Shown here one piece after another: positions 9,829 through 17,772 of a stretch of 64,000 nucleotides of DNA. The stretch's first letter is position 1, and each line of letters starts with the position of its first letter. Both the position numbers and the translations under genes were made by a program. Source of the stretch: Trichomonas vaginalis G3 (Eukaryota > Parabasalia > Trichomonadida > Trichomonadidae); the NCBI RefSeq assembly GCF_026262505.1, contig NC_067206.1, positions 27,295,896 through 27,359,895 of the forward strand. The letters run 5' to 3'. A model generated the notes under the pieces. The model was given only the letters and a program-made list of their open reading frames with translations. It ran no database searches and was not told the origin of the DNA.

Positions 9829-10105
9829 AAATTCATGAAAATTCAAGAGGGTGAGAAAAGAGGTGAGAAAACAGGTGAGATCTCACCTCTTCACCTAAAA
9901 TATATTTTTATTGAAAAATGACCAAATTTCATGAAAATTCAAGAGGGTAGAAATGAGGTTAGAAATGAGGTTAGATCTAACATGCTAACATAAAATATAT
10001 TTTTGGTGAAAAATGACCAAATTTCATGAGTTTTCTACGATGTTAGAAAAGAGGTGAGAAAAGAGGTTAGATCTAACCATCTACCCTAAAATATATTTTT
10101 GCCGA
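9829..10105. repeat. Three tandem palindromic boxes (GGTGAG / GGTTAG word family)
   Basis: Three modules of about 90 bp each consist of ATTCAAGAGGGT, two or three direct copies of a six-base word, a 14-bp palindrome and then TAAAATATATTTTT. The palindrome is GGTGAGATCTCACC at about 9875 and GGTTAGATCTAAC at about 9970 and 10066. In each module the direct copies and the palindrome half-sites tend to share the same word. The segment GAAAAATGACCAAATTTCATG separates the modules. The stretch lies between two convergent gene ends (9805 and 10130). Confidence 0.8.
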
Positions 10106-10129
10106 ATTCAATAAAAATAAATGGTTCAT

Positions 10130-10792
10130 TTACTCACAATATTTTTGTACAAAACGACCCCAAACTTTTAACTTCTTTTCTGCAGCTTCAAATGCTATCT
10201 TAGCGAGTTCATATTCTCTAAATTCTCTCTTTAAATCTTCTTGTTCCCATTGGTCTAGTTCGTATGGAGAATCTTTATAACCATAACACATCTCATGTTC
10301 ATGTTCTATTTGTTTTTCATGCATTTTTCTAACTTCTTGTTCGAACAAAGGTTTAGCATTCTCTACTGTATCTTCGAGTTCTTCTTCATCTAATTTCTCA
10401 TGAACTTTCTTGTCTATGGAGTCCATAATTTTTCCAACTGCTATGCAATATTTTGGAGAAGCCCACATTGCTATATAGTTTATAAGTCTTGGGTCTGCAT
10501 ACGTTCCTCTAACCTGTTTGATTTCATCAGGAATTCCTGCATGAATTTTGTATAAAAAGCAACCGCCGGAATTCCGCGGGTTGGTATATTCTTCACAAAA
10601 TGCCTTAAAATACTCTTCCCAGGACTTATTTTCCAACAACCTTCTAAAGTCTTTCCTAAACTGCTGACACATATTTGTTGCATTTATATAACCATCCTTG
10701 TCTCTACGTAAGACTTCAATACCGTTGTAAGTGCCTTTTGTGAATGTTTCGCCATTAGATTTGTTCGTGAACGTTTTTGCTTCGACTGTCAT
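10130..10792 (-). CDS. KilA-N domain protein, 220 aa
   Basis: The frame is open from ATG (MTVEAKTFTNKSNG) to the stop. The KilA-N domain spans roughly residues 10-130, with DGYINATNMCQQF, a Trp-containing helix and DPRLINYIAMWASPKY. The C-terminal half is a charged coiled coil. This is a predicted DNA-binding regulator as in phages and large DNA viruses. The leader GTAAGAACTGAA is preceded by AAAAATATTTTTTATTTTTATT, the same promoter-like box as before 8746. A GC-rich palindromic segment (about 10559-10584) encodes NPRNSGG and interrupts the domain between two conserved parts. A related inverted copy lies in non-coding DNA at 11022-11083. Confidence 0.85.
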   Translation of the reverse strand: MTVEAKTFTNKSNGETFTKGTYNGIEVLRRDKDGYINATNMCQQFRKDFRRLLENKSWEEYFKAFCEEYTNPRNSGGCFLYKIHAGIPDEIKQVRGTYADPRLINYIAMWASPKYCIAVGKIMDSIDKKVHEKLDEEELEDTVENAKPLFEQEVRKMHEKQIEHEHEMCYGYKDSPYELDQWEQEDLKREFREYELAKIAFEAAEKKLKVWGRFVQKYCE

Positions 10793-10827
10793 TTCAGTTC
10801 TTACAATAAAAATAAAAAATATTTTTG

Positions 10828-10940
10828 GGTGGTACGTCGGACATTCGTTTGTGGCTTAACCGTCGGACATTCGTTTGTGGCTTAACCGTCGGACATTGTC
10901 TTGAAACAGTATAAGACTAGTTCTGAGATCTCACCATCTA
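10828..10940. repeat. Contracted relative of the repeat-array cassette
   Basis: It starts with GGTGGTACGTCGGACATTCG like the array at 4836. It then has two and a half units of a 26-bp repeat (ACCGTCGGACATTCGTTTGT plus GGCTTA). It ends with ACAGTATAAGACTAGTTCTG, which matches the last units of the 22-bp array (9395-9415). It therefore shares both ends with the long array but has a different, short body. It is followed by a half box ending AAAATATATTTTTGCCG. Confidence 0.75.
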
Positions 10941-11021
10941 ACCTAAAATATATTTTTGCCGAAAAAAATGAGTTTTGGTTGAAAAATACGGTGAACCAAA
11001 AGTGGCTCGACCTCAAAACAA

Positions 11022-11280
11022 GCATTTTGTGAAGAATATACCAACCCGCGGAATTCCGCGGGTTGCTTTTTATACAAAATTCAACGGGTGAAAGAATACG
11101 ATGAAGAAGTCATGACAAAACATTTACGTACATGTTTGACAAAACATTTACGATGAAGTTTATTTCCTGGACTGTTGTCTAAATGTCATGTTGTCACACT
11201 TTTTCAGAGAAGTTAAAATGACCGAGGGACCGAGGGACCGAGGGACCTGGTGACACCTAAAAACCATCTACCCTAAAATA
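11022..11280. repeat. Inverted copies of a KilA-N gene segment and of the 7150-7300 repeat
   Basis: Positions 11022-11083 are the reverse complement of coding bases 10543-10603, with a perfect 24-bp palindrome built on CCGCGGAATTCCGCGG. Positions 11100-11280 are the inverted partner of about 7150-7330. They share the triple GAGGGACC run, GGTGACACCTAAAAACCATC, TGTCATGTTGTCA and the CATGACAAAACATTTACG words. No gene is visible between 10793 and 11286. Confidence 0.8.
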
Positions 11281-11286
11281 TATTTT

Positions 11287-12147
11287 TCAATACTTTTTCA
11301 GCACTTTTCCGTAGTTGTATATGAAAGACAATTCGAGATAAAAGTCATAGTATAATGGTATAATATGCTGCACACCATTTGTTGTGAACCAAACTTGAAA
11401 GTCAGAGAAACTGTTACTAGGTGGTTCGTAGAATTTAGAAGCAAAGTCATAAACGTCCTTACCAATACATAGAAAACTATTGTTGCTTGAACTGAAACTT
11501 GCATGACACATAACATTTTGAGGGTCAAACACGTTTCTATAAACTGTCAAATCTGCTGGTGGAAGTATAAATTGAAATGGACCATCTGGTGGTAATGGTT
11601 CGTTCTGGTTTAGTAACCGAAGAAATTGTGCCCAAGAACGTTTGTCTACTCCCCAAAATAAAAACTCCGTATCTCTTGGAGGGTTAATTTCAATCTTTTG
11701 AAATGAAACGGTTGAGTTCATCTTGTCATATTCTAGTTTCAGATAGTATGTTCCATTTAGTAAAGAGGCGTATTTTTCTTGAAATTCCCAATAGTATTTG
11801 TTTATTTGAGTTTGAAAGTCATTTAGAGTTTTCTCAAGACTTTCGTCTGAACGAACTGTAAAGATTCTCATTTCATCAAATTTGTCTATAAGACCATCAG
11901 AACCTTTATACTGCCCATGAAAATATACTGCGAACATAAATGCGTTAGTTCTATTTGAAAACAAAACTCTTCTAAATCCTATTGCCTTTGCATCTGAAGG
12001 ACTTTGAAGCCAACGAATTGGATAGTCAAACCTGTAAGCTCGGGATGAAATTTCTTCATCTGAAATAATCCTACCAGCATTTGTAAAGATATAGTCTAAC
12101 GGTTTTGTATCTGCTACTTTTGTTCTTTGTTTTTCAACCTGAAGCAT
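11287..12147 (-). CDS. Putative virion protein, 286 aa (paralogue of 16920-17768)
   Basis: This is an open frame from the ATG of MLQVEKQRTKVADTKPLD. It is clearly paralogous to the protein at 16920-17768. Both share YRFDYPxRWLxxPSxxKAIGFRR near residue 40, a CHASFSSSNNSFLC or equivalent block, and a C-terminal FSDFQVWFTTNG followed by LELSFIYNY. No known domain was recognised. The mixed beta-rich composition and the place among fibre and small virion-like genes suggest a capsid or fibre-base component. The upstream sequence TTTTTACATATATTAA resembles the leaders of the neighbouring late-type genes. Confidence 0.7.
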   Translation of the reverse strand: MLQVEKQRTKVADTKPLDYIFTNAGRIISDEEISSRAYRFDYPIRWLQSPSDAKAIGFRRVLFSNRTNAFMFAVYFHGQYKGSDGLIDKFDEMRIFTVRSDESLEKTLNDFQTQINKYYWEFQEKYASLLNGTYYLKLEYDKMNSTVSFQKIEINPPRDTEFLFWGVDKRSWAQFLRLLNQNEPLPPDGPFQFILPPADLTVYRNVFDPQNVMCHASFSSSNNSFLCIGKDVYDFASKFYEPPSNSFSDFQVWFTTNGVQHIIPLYYDFYLELSFIYNYGKVLKKY

Positions 12148-12203
12148 TTAATATATGTAAAAATATATGGTTTTAAAAAACCTTTTTACTTCATATTTCT
12201 CAT

Positions 12204-12921
12204 CTAACAAACATGTTGTCTGACTGCTTGAGGGTTATGTTGGTATCGTTCGAACTTGACACTTGCAATTCCTTCAATTGCATTCAAAATGTCTGAGTCC
12301 GAGTCAGCCATTTGTTCTCTCTTTGTAGTCTTGAAAGCGTCAAGAAGTTTTGCAGCTGTTGTGACATTGCCATTTGCATAGTAAATGTGACCATCCAAAT
12401 CTGTTATAGTTAATCTGAGATTGCGTCCTTTCTTATTTCCGTCTTGTATGGCAGCAAGTACACCCATGAAGCCTTCTTTGTTCTTTCCTTCGTCAAAGTT
12501 TACTGTAAAGGTTCGACCGGATGTAATTTGACTTCTAACTTCACGGTACTTCTCATATGCATATCTTGTTCTTTCCATGGGAGCATGTGTGTCTTCACCT
12601 TTTCCTTTTTTCCTTCTCAAAGGATGCAATTGTTCGTCATGTTTCCAGTAGAATCTGGCAAAGCCGTCGTGTCCTTCAACTTGAGGTTCACTAACATCGA
12701 AAGCATGTCCATAAGACGTTCTTCTTCTAACCTCTCTAGTCTGTTTGGATAATTTGCACGTGCTGTTTCCAAATCCATTTCGTAGCGAAGACCAGACAAT
12801 TTGTCATAGACTTTTATGGTCTTCCCTTCCTATATTTAAAATTCTTCGAAACTCTCCAACCATAACTTTGCAACTCTGCTTTTATTCTAGCAGATTTTCT
12901 ATCCATTCTATATGGGGGCAT
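12204..12921 (-). pseudogene. Unknown basic protein gene with two frameshifts
   Basis: The ATG at 12921 gives MPPYRMDRKSARIKAELQ. A shift near 12830 (AGGAAGGGAAG run) leads into LSGLRYEMDLETARANYPNR. A second shift near 12620 leads into a 140-codon open part with GRTFTVNFDEGKNKEGF and ITDLDGHIYYANGNVTTAAK. The whole would be about 240 aa, basic and helical at its start. Both shifts lie in short homopolymers. The family is unknown. It is the last gene of a minus-strand run of small genes and could be a minor virion protein. Confidence 0.5.
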
Positions 12922-12951
12922 TTTTATAAAAATAAAAAAATATTTTTTTCT

Positions 12952-13176
12952 TTACTTTACATAACCACCTGCTGCCATAAGTCTTTGACGCCAACCCATA
13001 CCAGCTAATGAAGGTTGACTTGGTTTAGTTTGGAAACTAAACTTTGGTTTTGGTTTATCTTCAGTTTTTGGTTTTTCTTCTTCTATCGGTTTTTCGTCAC
13101 TTTTCGGTTCTGCTGACTTTACCTCACTTGCAGGAATAGTTGTGTCGTCAACATCTTCATAAATATCATATGCCAT
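12952..13176 (-). CDS. Small acidic/Lys-Pro-rich protein, 74 aa
   Basis: The frame is open from MAYDIYEDVDDTTIPAS to the stop. The middle is a low-complexity Lys/Glu/Pro stretch (about residues 22-48) and the C-terminus is basic and Gly-rich (WRQRLMAAGGYVK). It is 16 bases from the next gene upstream, so the two are probably co-ordinated. No family was recognised. A small virion or core peptide is plausible from the neighbourhood. Confidence 0.6.
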   Translation of the reverse strand: MAYDIYEDVDDTTIPASEVKSAEPKSDEKPIEEEKPKTEDKPKPKFSFQTKPSQPSLAGMGWRQRLMAAGGYVK

Positions 13177-13192
13177 TTGTTTTGTTTTCCTT

Positions 13193-13534
13193 TCAACTTT
13201 TTGTGTTTGTTGTAAAGTTTAGAATATTTGACTCTAAGTCAATGAGATGTTCTATAATGAACTGTTGGTCAGTGAAGTAAACTTTTCCATCTGTTGTCTC
13301 GAAAGCTCCTTCAGACTTCAATATTTTATTTGTGAGAGTCTGTTTCTTTTTTGAGATACTAGCCGTTCCATTTTTATGAAAAGTGACTTTGTAGTTAGGG
13401 TTTGTATTTCCAGACCTGGCACTTTCTATTATTGAATTTTTCTCTTCATCTGTAAGTTCTTTGACAGGTTTTGACAATGGTTCTGAACTTTTTGTTTGTG
13501 GTGTCAAATCTACCGTTTCAACTTCTTCGGTCAT
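13193..13534 (-). CDS. Small unknown element protein, 113 aa
   Basis: The frame is open from MTEEVETVDLTPQTKSSE. It is polar and Ser/Thr/Lys-rich, with NYKVTFHKNGTASISKKK followed by a helical C-terminus. The start is preceded by TTTTTTACTGAGATGAA, the same leader that precedes the gene starting at 13706. That supports the start choice and shared control. No family was recognised. Confidence 0.6.
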   Translation of the reverse strand: MTEEVETVDLTPQTKSSEPLSKPVKELTDEEKNSIIESARSGNTNPNYKVTFHKNGTASISKKKQTLTNKILKSEGAFETTDGKVYFTDQQFIIEHLIDLESNILNFTTNTKS

Positions 13535-13553
13535 TTCATCTCAGTAAAAAATT

Positions 13554-13706
13554 TTAGTTTGGTTTGTTTTCAACTGGTTGTTGTTGTTTTTTAAGTCGGT
13601 CTAAAACTTCCTGAGGTATAGGAAGAACTTGACAAACACGTTGTGTAACTGCTGGAAGCCGACAAATCCATCTTGAACCCATTTGTCTCAATGCTGTATT
13701 GTTCAT
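13554..13706 (-). CDS. Very short element protein, 50 aa
   Basis: This is a 50-codon frame from MNNTALRQMGSRWICRLPAV to a Gln/Pro-rich end (KKQQQPVENKPN). It is supported by its position exactly between two genes, by the leader TTTTTTACTGAGATGAA identical to that of the next gene downstream, and by tight spacing at both ends. It is basic, with one Cys. The function is unknown. Confidence 0.55.
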   Translation of the reverse strand: MNNTALRQMGSRWICRLPAVTQRVCQVLPIPQEVLDRLKKQQQPVENKPN

Positions 13707-13712
13707 TTCATC

Positions 13713-14126
13713 TCAGTAAAAAACTTTACATTCCCCACGTTTGAGGCGGTTGAGGTTGTTATTGTTTACCCACTGTTGTGCATGGTTATATCCTCTGTTA
13801 AAGAATCTTTCACCTTGGTCCATATAGTGTCCTGCTTGGTTATAGTAGTCATTTGCTTTGTTATAATAGTTTCCTGCTTGTCTTCCTACATTGTCCATCC
13901 ATCCTTGAACTTTTCCTCTTGTTTCAGGATTTGGAATAAGATTTGTTGCATCTCGTGCTACATCCCAACCTTTCTGTACAGTTTGTATAATAGGTTGTGC
14001 TTTCTCTTTAAGTATACCTAATGTACTCAAAATCTTCCTTCCAACTCCAAATACACCTCTGGCTATTGTTCCCACTGCGGGTAAAAATCTGGATGCAACT
14101 CCTGCTAACGCGCCAAATAAACCCAT
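13713..14126 (-). CDS. Putative virion protein with amphipathic N-terminus, 137 aa
   Basis: The frame is open from MGLFGALAGVASRFLPAVG. The first 40 residues are hydrophobic and amphipathic with many Gly. The second half is rich in Tyr, Asn, Gln and Gly (NYYNKANDYYNQAGHYMDQG). A myristoylatable Gly2 and an amphipathic N-terminus recall membrane-active minor capsid peptides of the adenovirus pVI kind, but there is no sequence proof. It ends 7 bases before the start of the next small gene, and a sister peptide lies at 17773-18015. Confidence 0.6.
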   Translation of the reverse strand: MGLFGALAGVASRFLPAVGTIARGVFGVGRKILSTLGILKEKAQPIIQTVQKGWDVARDATNLIPNPETRGKVQGWMDNVGRQAGNYYNKANDYYNQAGHYMDQGERFFNRGYNHAQQWVNNNNLNRLKRGECKVFY

Positions 14127-14196
14127 TTCTTATGGGTTAAAAAATGACGAATCCAAACAAGGACCCCTATGTTTCTAAGCAACAAAGAAAGCACTC

Positions 14197-15102
14197 ATGG
14201 TAAAAATCTTTAGTTCAACACCAAATGCTTGGTTTATGGATATCTTGGAAAACATTCCGAGAGTTAGAACAGATGGACCACCATACTGGCTAATATTTGT
14301 CGGTCAAAACACAAGATACTGTGAAGCCATACCATTATGGTCCAAAAATATTTTAGATGTGAAAACTGCTTTGACAATATTCGTTGACAAATACCATCCA
14401 ACAAAACTGACATCTGACTGTGAAAGTTCTTTCAAATCAGACGATATTAAAAACTATCTGCGTTCAAAAAATGTAAACCAATATTTCATTGTCGACCAAA
14501 ACCATTCTGCTCTTGGTGTCATTGACGGTTGTATAAAAATGTTAAGAGACTTAAACCAACCACAAGGTGGTGAAGCAAATGAAATGTCATATGACGACAA
14601 ATATAGACACTTCTCCCAGGCAAAGATGAGACAAGTTTTAAATATTTACAATAACCGTAAACAAAAAGGTTTGGGAAACCACTCCCCCGAAGAAATGAAA
14701 AACAACCCTGACTTAGAGAAAGACTATATATTTAATAATTTAGTCAAAAGAGACAAACAAGAAAGAATGCCGGGCTTCAAACTTCAGAAAGGAGACAAAG
14801 TAAAAATAGAAATACCTAAACGCGACCCATATGAAAATACTATTGACTATGACAACAATGGGAACCCGACAGGTACTCACATTCGTGTTCGTAAAAATAG
14901 AAGAAAGTATACAAGAGAATATTATGAAGTTTTAGGCAAACATGGCAAAATGTACAGACTGCAAGCAGAAGATAAAACTACTATTGTCAGACCTCGTTTC
15001 AAACTTGTCAAAGTTCAAGGTGGTATACTTTCAAAGACAGTTCCTAACAAATATAAGACAACTCCTGACGAATATGCTAAAGAAGTTGAAAATGACGACT
15101 AA
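14197..15102 (+). CDS. rve-family (retroviral-type) integrase, 301 aa, DD35D
   Basis: This is the integrase of the element, expected to join its termini to host DNA. The catalytic core is at about residues 10-130: D15 (AWFMDIL), D74 (LTSDCESSF) and a third acidic residue D110 (HSALGVIDGC) exactly 35 residues after D74. The third residue is Asp rather than the usual Glu. The C-terminal part (about 190-270) is basic and beta-rich, like the SH3/chromo-like tails of these enzymes. The start used is the ATG at 14197. A short in-frame-shifted ATG upstream (about 14145) may mark a longer N-terminus. Its stop overlaps that of the convergent fibre gene. Confidence 0.88.
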   Translation: MVKIFSSTPNAWFMDILENIPRVRTDGPPYWLIFVGQNTRYCEAIPLWSKNILDVKTALTIFVDKYHPTKLTSDCESSFKSDDIKNYLRSKNVNQYFIVDQNHSALGVIDGCIKMLRDLNQPQGGEANEMSYDDKYRHFSQAKMRQVLNIYNNRKQKGLGNHSPEEMKNNPDLEKDYIFNNLVKRDKQERMPGFKLQKGDKVKIEIPKRDPYENTIDYDNNGNPTGTHIRVRKNRRKYTREYYEVLGKHGKMYRLQAEDKTTIVRPRFKLVKVQGGILSKTVPNKYKTTPDEYAKEVENDD

Positions 15103-16901
15103 GCAATTCTATACCATGCGTAAACTGTCATGTAAGGTGGCATGTAGTCTTTACTTTGTCCGGTTGTTTGCGTATATCCTGAAACGCGATGTGTATGGTT
15201 TCCATCTCCCTGAGTGTTACCCCAGAAACAATTTATAGCAAACTGAACTTCGTCTTTAACATCATATCCTTTACCTTTTTTCATTGCTGACCAATCCCAA
15301 AATCTATGCTTATGCCAACCTGCTTGAGATGTACTTAAATCTATGTAGTGACTGTGTGCAGGTAAATTTTCACCTGAAATCGTTTTACTTCCACCTGTTT
15401 CCTTTGAAGAGTTTGCACAATACAAAAACCTGTCGACTATTTGTTCCCATGCACCAACACCAAACATTACTTGAGGACCTCTTGCTTCCATAGATGTATA
15501 AATAGAACCTACTGGGTTCATTAAATCAAACATATGAGATATTATAGGATTGTCTCTTTTGAACTTAAAATATAGTGCAACCATTTCAGGTTTCTTCTGG
15601 TTTGTGTCAGAATATTTTTTATAATATAATCTTATGTTTTCAGGGTAGGTAAAATCTTGACTATAATATTTATTTCTGTCATCTTCAAAATAGTATACTA
15701 TTCTCGTTTTTTCTATTGCATTATATCTTTTATATCTATAAAAATCTAAATATAATGTTAGCTTTTGTTCATCTACATGTGGTGTTCTGTTGTCATCTCC
15801 ATAGTCATAATAGTATGGTGCTGGAGCTGGGTCAGGCAATGTCATATCTGTCATTTCATAAACTCGGAAATATTTCTTTTGTTCGTCTCCATATAAGTTT
15901 AAGTAGCAGTTGTTGTCTAATGGAACTTTAACTTGTGTACCATCGTTCTTTTTATAGCTTACATACATTTCATTGTTATTTTTCGGAATGAGTTTATACC
16001 GTATACCATTTTTTAAGGAATGTACAAACTGCCATCTAAAATATTTGTTTTCTTCATTGACAGAAAAGTCACCAACCATAGTTTCAATATTTTTTGTTCC
16101 AACTAAACTTTGGTATATTTCATTGACATATGTTTTATCTGCTTTCTTTTCAAGGCTAACGTTTAAGTCTGTTATTTCAGAAGATGTATGTGTATGTCCA
16201 ATGTCACTTTTACTGTTTAAGGTTTCTTGTAAGTTTGCAATATTTGCAATGGTATGTGTATGTCCAACGTCACTTTTACTGTTTAAGGTTTCTTGTAAGT
16301 TTGTAATATCAGATATAGAATGTGTATGCTGTTTTTGTGGATATGTTCCTTCTGTCCATTTGAAAATATATTCTTTTGTTGCATCTACATATCCAGCTAT
16401 CCATGTCGAGTCTGCTTTTGTATTCCTTAACTCTGTAACACCTTTCTCAAGCTCTTTCAACTGTTGTCCATCTTCCATTAAAGCTCTGTCATGACTTGAA
16501 ACCGTTTGTGCCAACATATCTACAGTTTCTTTGTCAGCTTTATTTTCAACGTCATCTTTTGTTGCATATGTTGCATCTGCTCTTTCTTCTTCTTTTGCTA
16601 TTGCATCGTCTACATATGTTTTGTCTGCTTTGTTGTCAACATCTGCTTTCAAAAGAAGTTCATTTATAGGTTTCTCGTTTAAAGTTCCTTTTGTTGGATT
16701 TATACAAACAGTATGGTTCTTATTGTCTTGAAACAGAAACTCATCTGTCATTGGGTTTAATGTCAGTTTTAAGTTTCCTTCTTTCAATGACTCAGATATC
16801 TTAGAATAGTTTGAAAAGTTTGTTGTGTTCTTATTTAGAGCTTGTATAATGAGTTGTCGGTTGTGTTGTATTTCTCTCATAGACGCTGTTTCATTTGACA
16901 T
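15099..16901 (-). CDS. Phage-tail-like fibre with collar/receptor-binding C-terminus, 600 aa
   Basis: The N-terminus is helical. Residues 80-165 are rich in KADKxYVDD-type segments and coiled coil. Residues 190-245 hold HTHSISDITNLQETLNSK-type repeats typical of phage fibres. A long beta-rich shaft follows. The last 130 residues have NPVGSIYTS, GVGAWEQIVDRFL, LPAHSH, GNHTHR and MPPYMTVYAWYRIA, the pattern of phage tail-collar/fibre tips. It would serve as an attachment spike on the particle. The architecture points to ancient transfer from bacteriophage. It is divergent from 16920-17768 with only 18 bases between. Confidence 0.88.
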   Translation of the reverse strand: MSNETASMREIQHNRQLIIQALNKNTTNFSNYSKISESLKEGNLKLTLNPMTDEFLFQDNKNHTVCINPTKGTLNEKPINELLLKADVDNKADKTYVDDAIAKEEERADATYATKDDVENKADKETVDMLAQTVSSHDRALMEDGQQLKELEKGVTELRNTKADSTWIAGYVDATKEYIFKWTEGTYPQKQHTHSISDITNLQETLNSKSDVGHTHTIANIANLQETLNSKSDIGHTHTSSEITDLNVSLEKKADKTYVNEIYQSLVGTKNIETMVGDFSVNEENKYFRWQFVHSLKNGIRYKLIPKNNNEMYVSYKKNDGTQVKVPLDNNCYLNLYGDEQKKYFRVYEMTDMTLPDPAPAPYYYDYGDDNRTPHVDEQKLTLYLDFYRYKRYNAIEKTRIVYYFEDDRNKYYSQDFTYPENIRLYYKKYSDTNQKKPEMVALYFKFKRDNPIISHMFDLMNPVGSIYTSMEARGPQVMFGVGAWEQIVDRFLYCANSSKETGGSKTISGENLPAHSHYIDLSTSQAGWHKHRFWDWSAMKKGKGYDVKDEVQFAINCFWGNTQGDGNHTHRVSGYTQTTGQSKDYMPPYMTVYAWYRIA

Positions 16902-16919
16902 TTTTATTCTAGATAAAAT

Positions 16920-17768
16920 ATGCTTTCAATAGAAAAAGAAAATTCAAGAGTTGCTACAACTAAACCATTAGATGAACTTTTTACGAATGTCGGTCAAAAG
17001 TTTGAGACAGAGACCGTAAAGCATGAAGGCTATCGTTTTGACTACCCGTTAAGATGGTTAAGAGACCCATCTGTCACAAAAGCTATTGGCTTTCGTAGAA
17101 TGAAGTTCATTTCAGAAGCCATACATGGTTTCCCATTTACAGTCGGTTTTGAAGTTCGATACTATAACAAAGAAAAACGTATGTATGAGAAATTTGAACA
17201 GGGAAAACTTTTACAAGTGAATTTGCTTGTAAACTTAGAAACAACTCTTCAAGCTTTTCAAGAAAAAATAAACGACATCTATATCGAATATGCAAACCAG
17301 TATAACATTGACGAGGGAGAGTACCATCTCGATATTATATATGACAGGAAAAATGCAACTGTTAAAATCAATAGAATAGAAGACCTTGGAGAAAACGTTT
17401 ATATTTCTACAAAATATAACAACTTGGCATGGTATAGATTTATGAGGATGTTAAATCAGCCTGCAGAATATCCAGTACACCCGGACTTTTATGAAGTCGA
17501 AAACCCTAATGGAACATATGAAAATGTTTTCGACTCAGATGCTATTATAGTTCATGCTTCATTTTCTGGTGCACAAAACTCTTTTTTATGCTTGGCAAAT
17601 GACTTTTACGAAAAACCTACAAAGCTATATGAACCACCAAGTGGAAGTATTTCAGACTTTCAAGTATGGTTTACAACAGATGGAAGAAAGAGAATAGTTC
17701 CATTATACCATGCGTTTTACTTAGAACTTAGTTTCATATACAACTACTATCGAACGGTAAAAATATAA
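16920..17768 (+). CDS. Putative virion protein, 282 aa (paralogue of 11287-12147)
   Basis: The frame is open from MLSIEKENSRVATTKPLDEL. It shares with 11287-12147 the blocks YRFDYPLRWLRDPS, HASFSGAQNSFLC and FQVWFTTDGRKRIVPLY. It lies head to head with the fibre gene, the two ATGs flanking TTTTTATTCTAGATAAAAT, which must act as a two-way promoter. A role as fibre partner or capsid vertex protein is an inference from this pairing. Confidence 0.7.
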   Translation: MLSIEKENSRVATTKPLDELFTNVGQKFETETVKHEGYRFDYPLRWLRDPSVTKAIGFRRMKFISEAIHGFPFTVGFEVRYYNKEKRMYEKFEQGKLLQVNLLVNLETTLQAFQEKINDIYIEYANQYNIDEGEYHLDIIYDRKNATVKINRIEDLGENVYISTKYNNLAWYRFMRMLNQPAEYPVHPDFYEVENPNGTYENVFDSDAIIVHASFSGAQNSFLCLANDFYEKPTKLYEPPSGSISDFQVWFTTDGRKRIVPLYHAFYLELSFIYNYYRTVKI

Positions 17769-17772
17769 TTTT

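Noticed and set aside
15716-16731. Plus-strand frames opposite the fibre gene
   Set aside because: Mirror readings of a clear minus-strand coding sequence.
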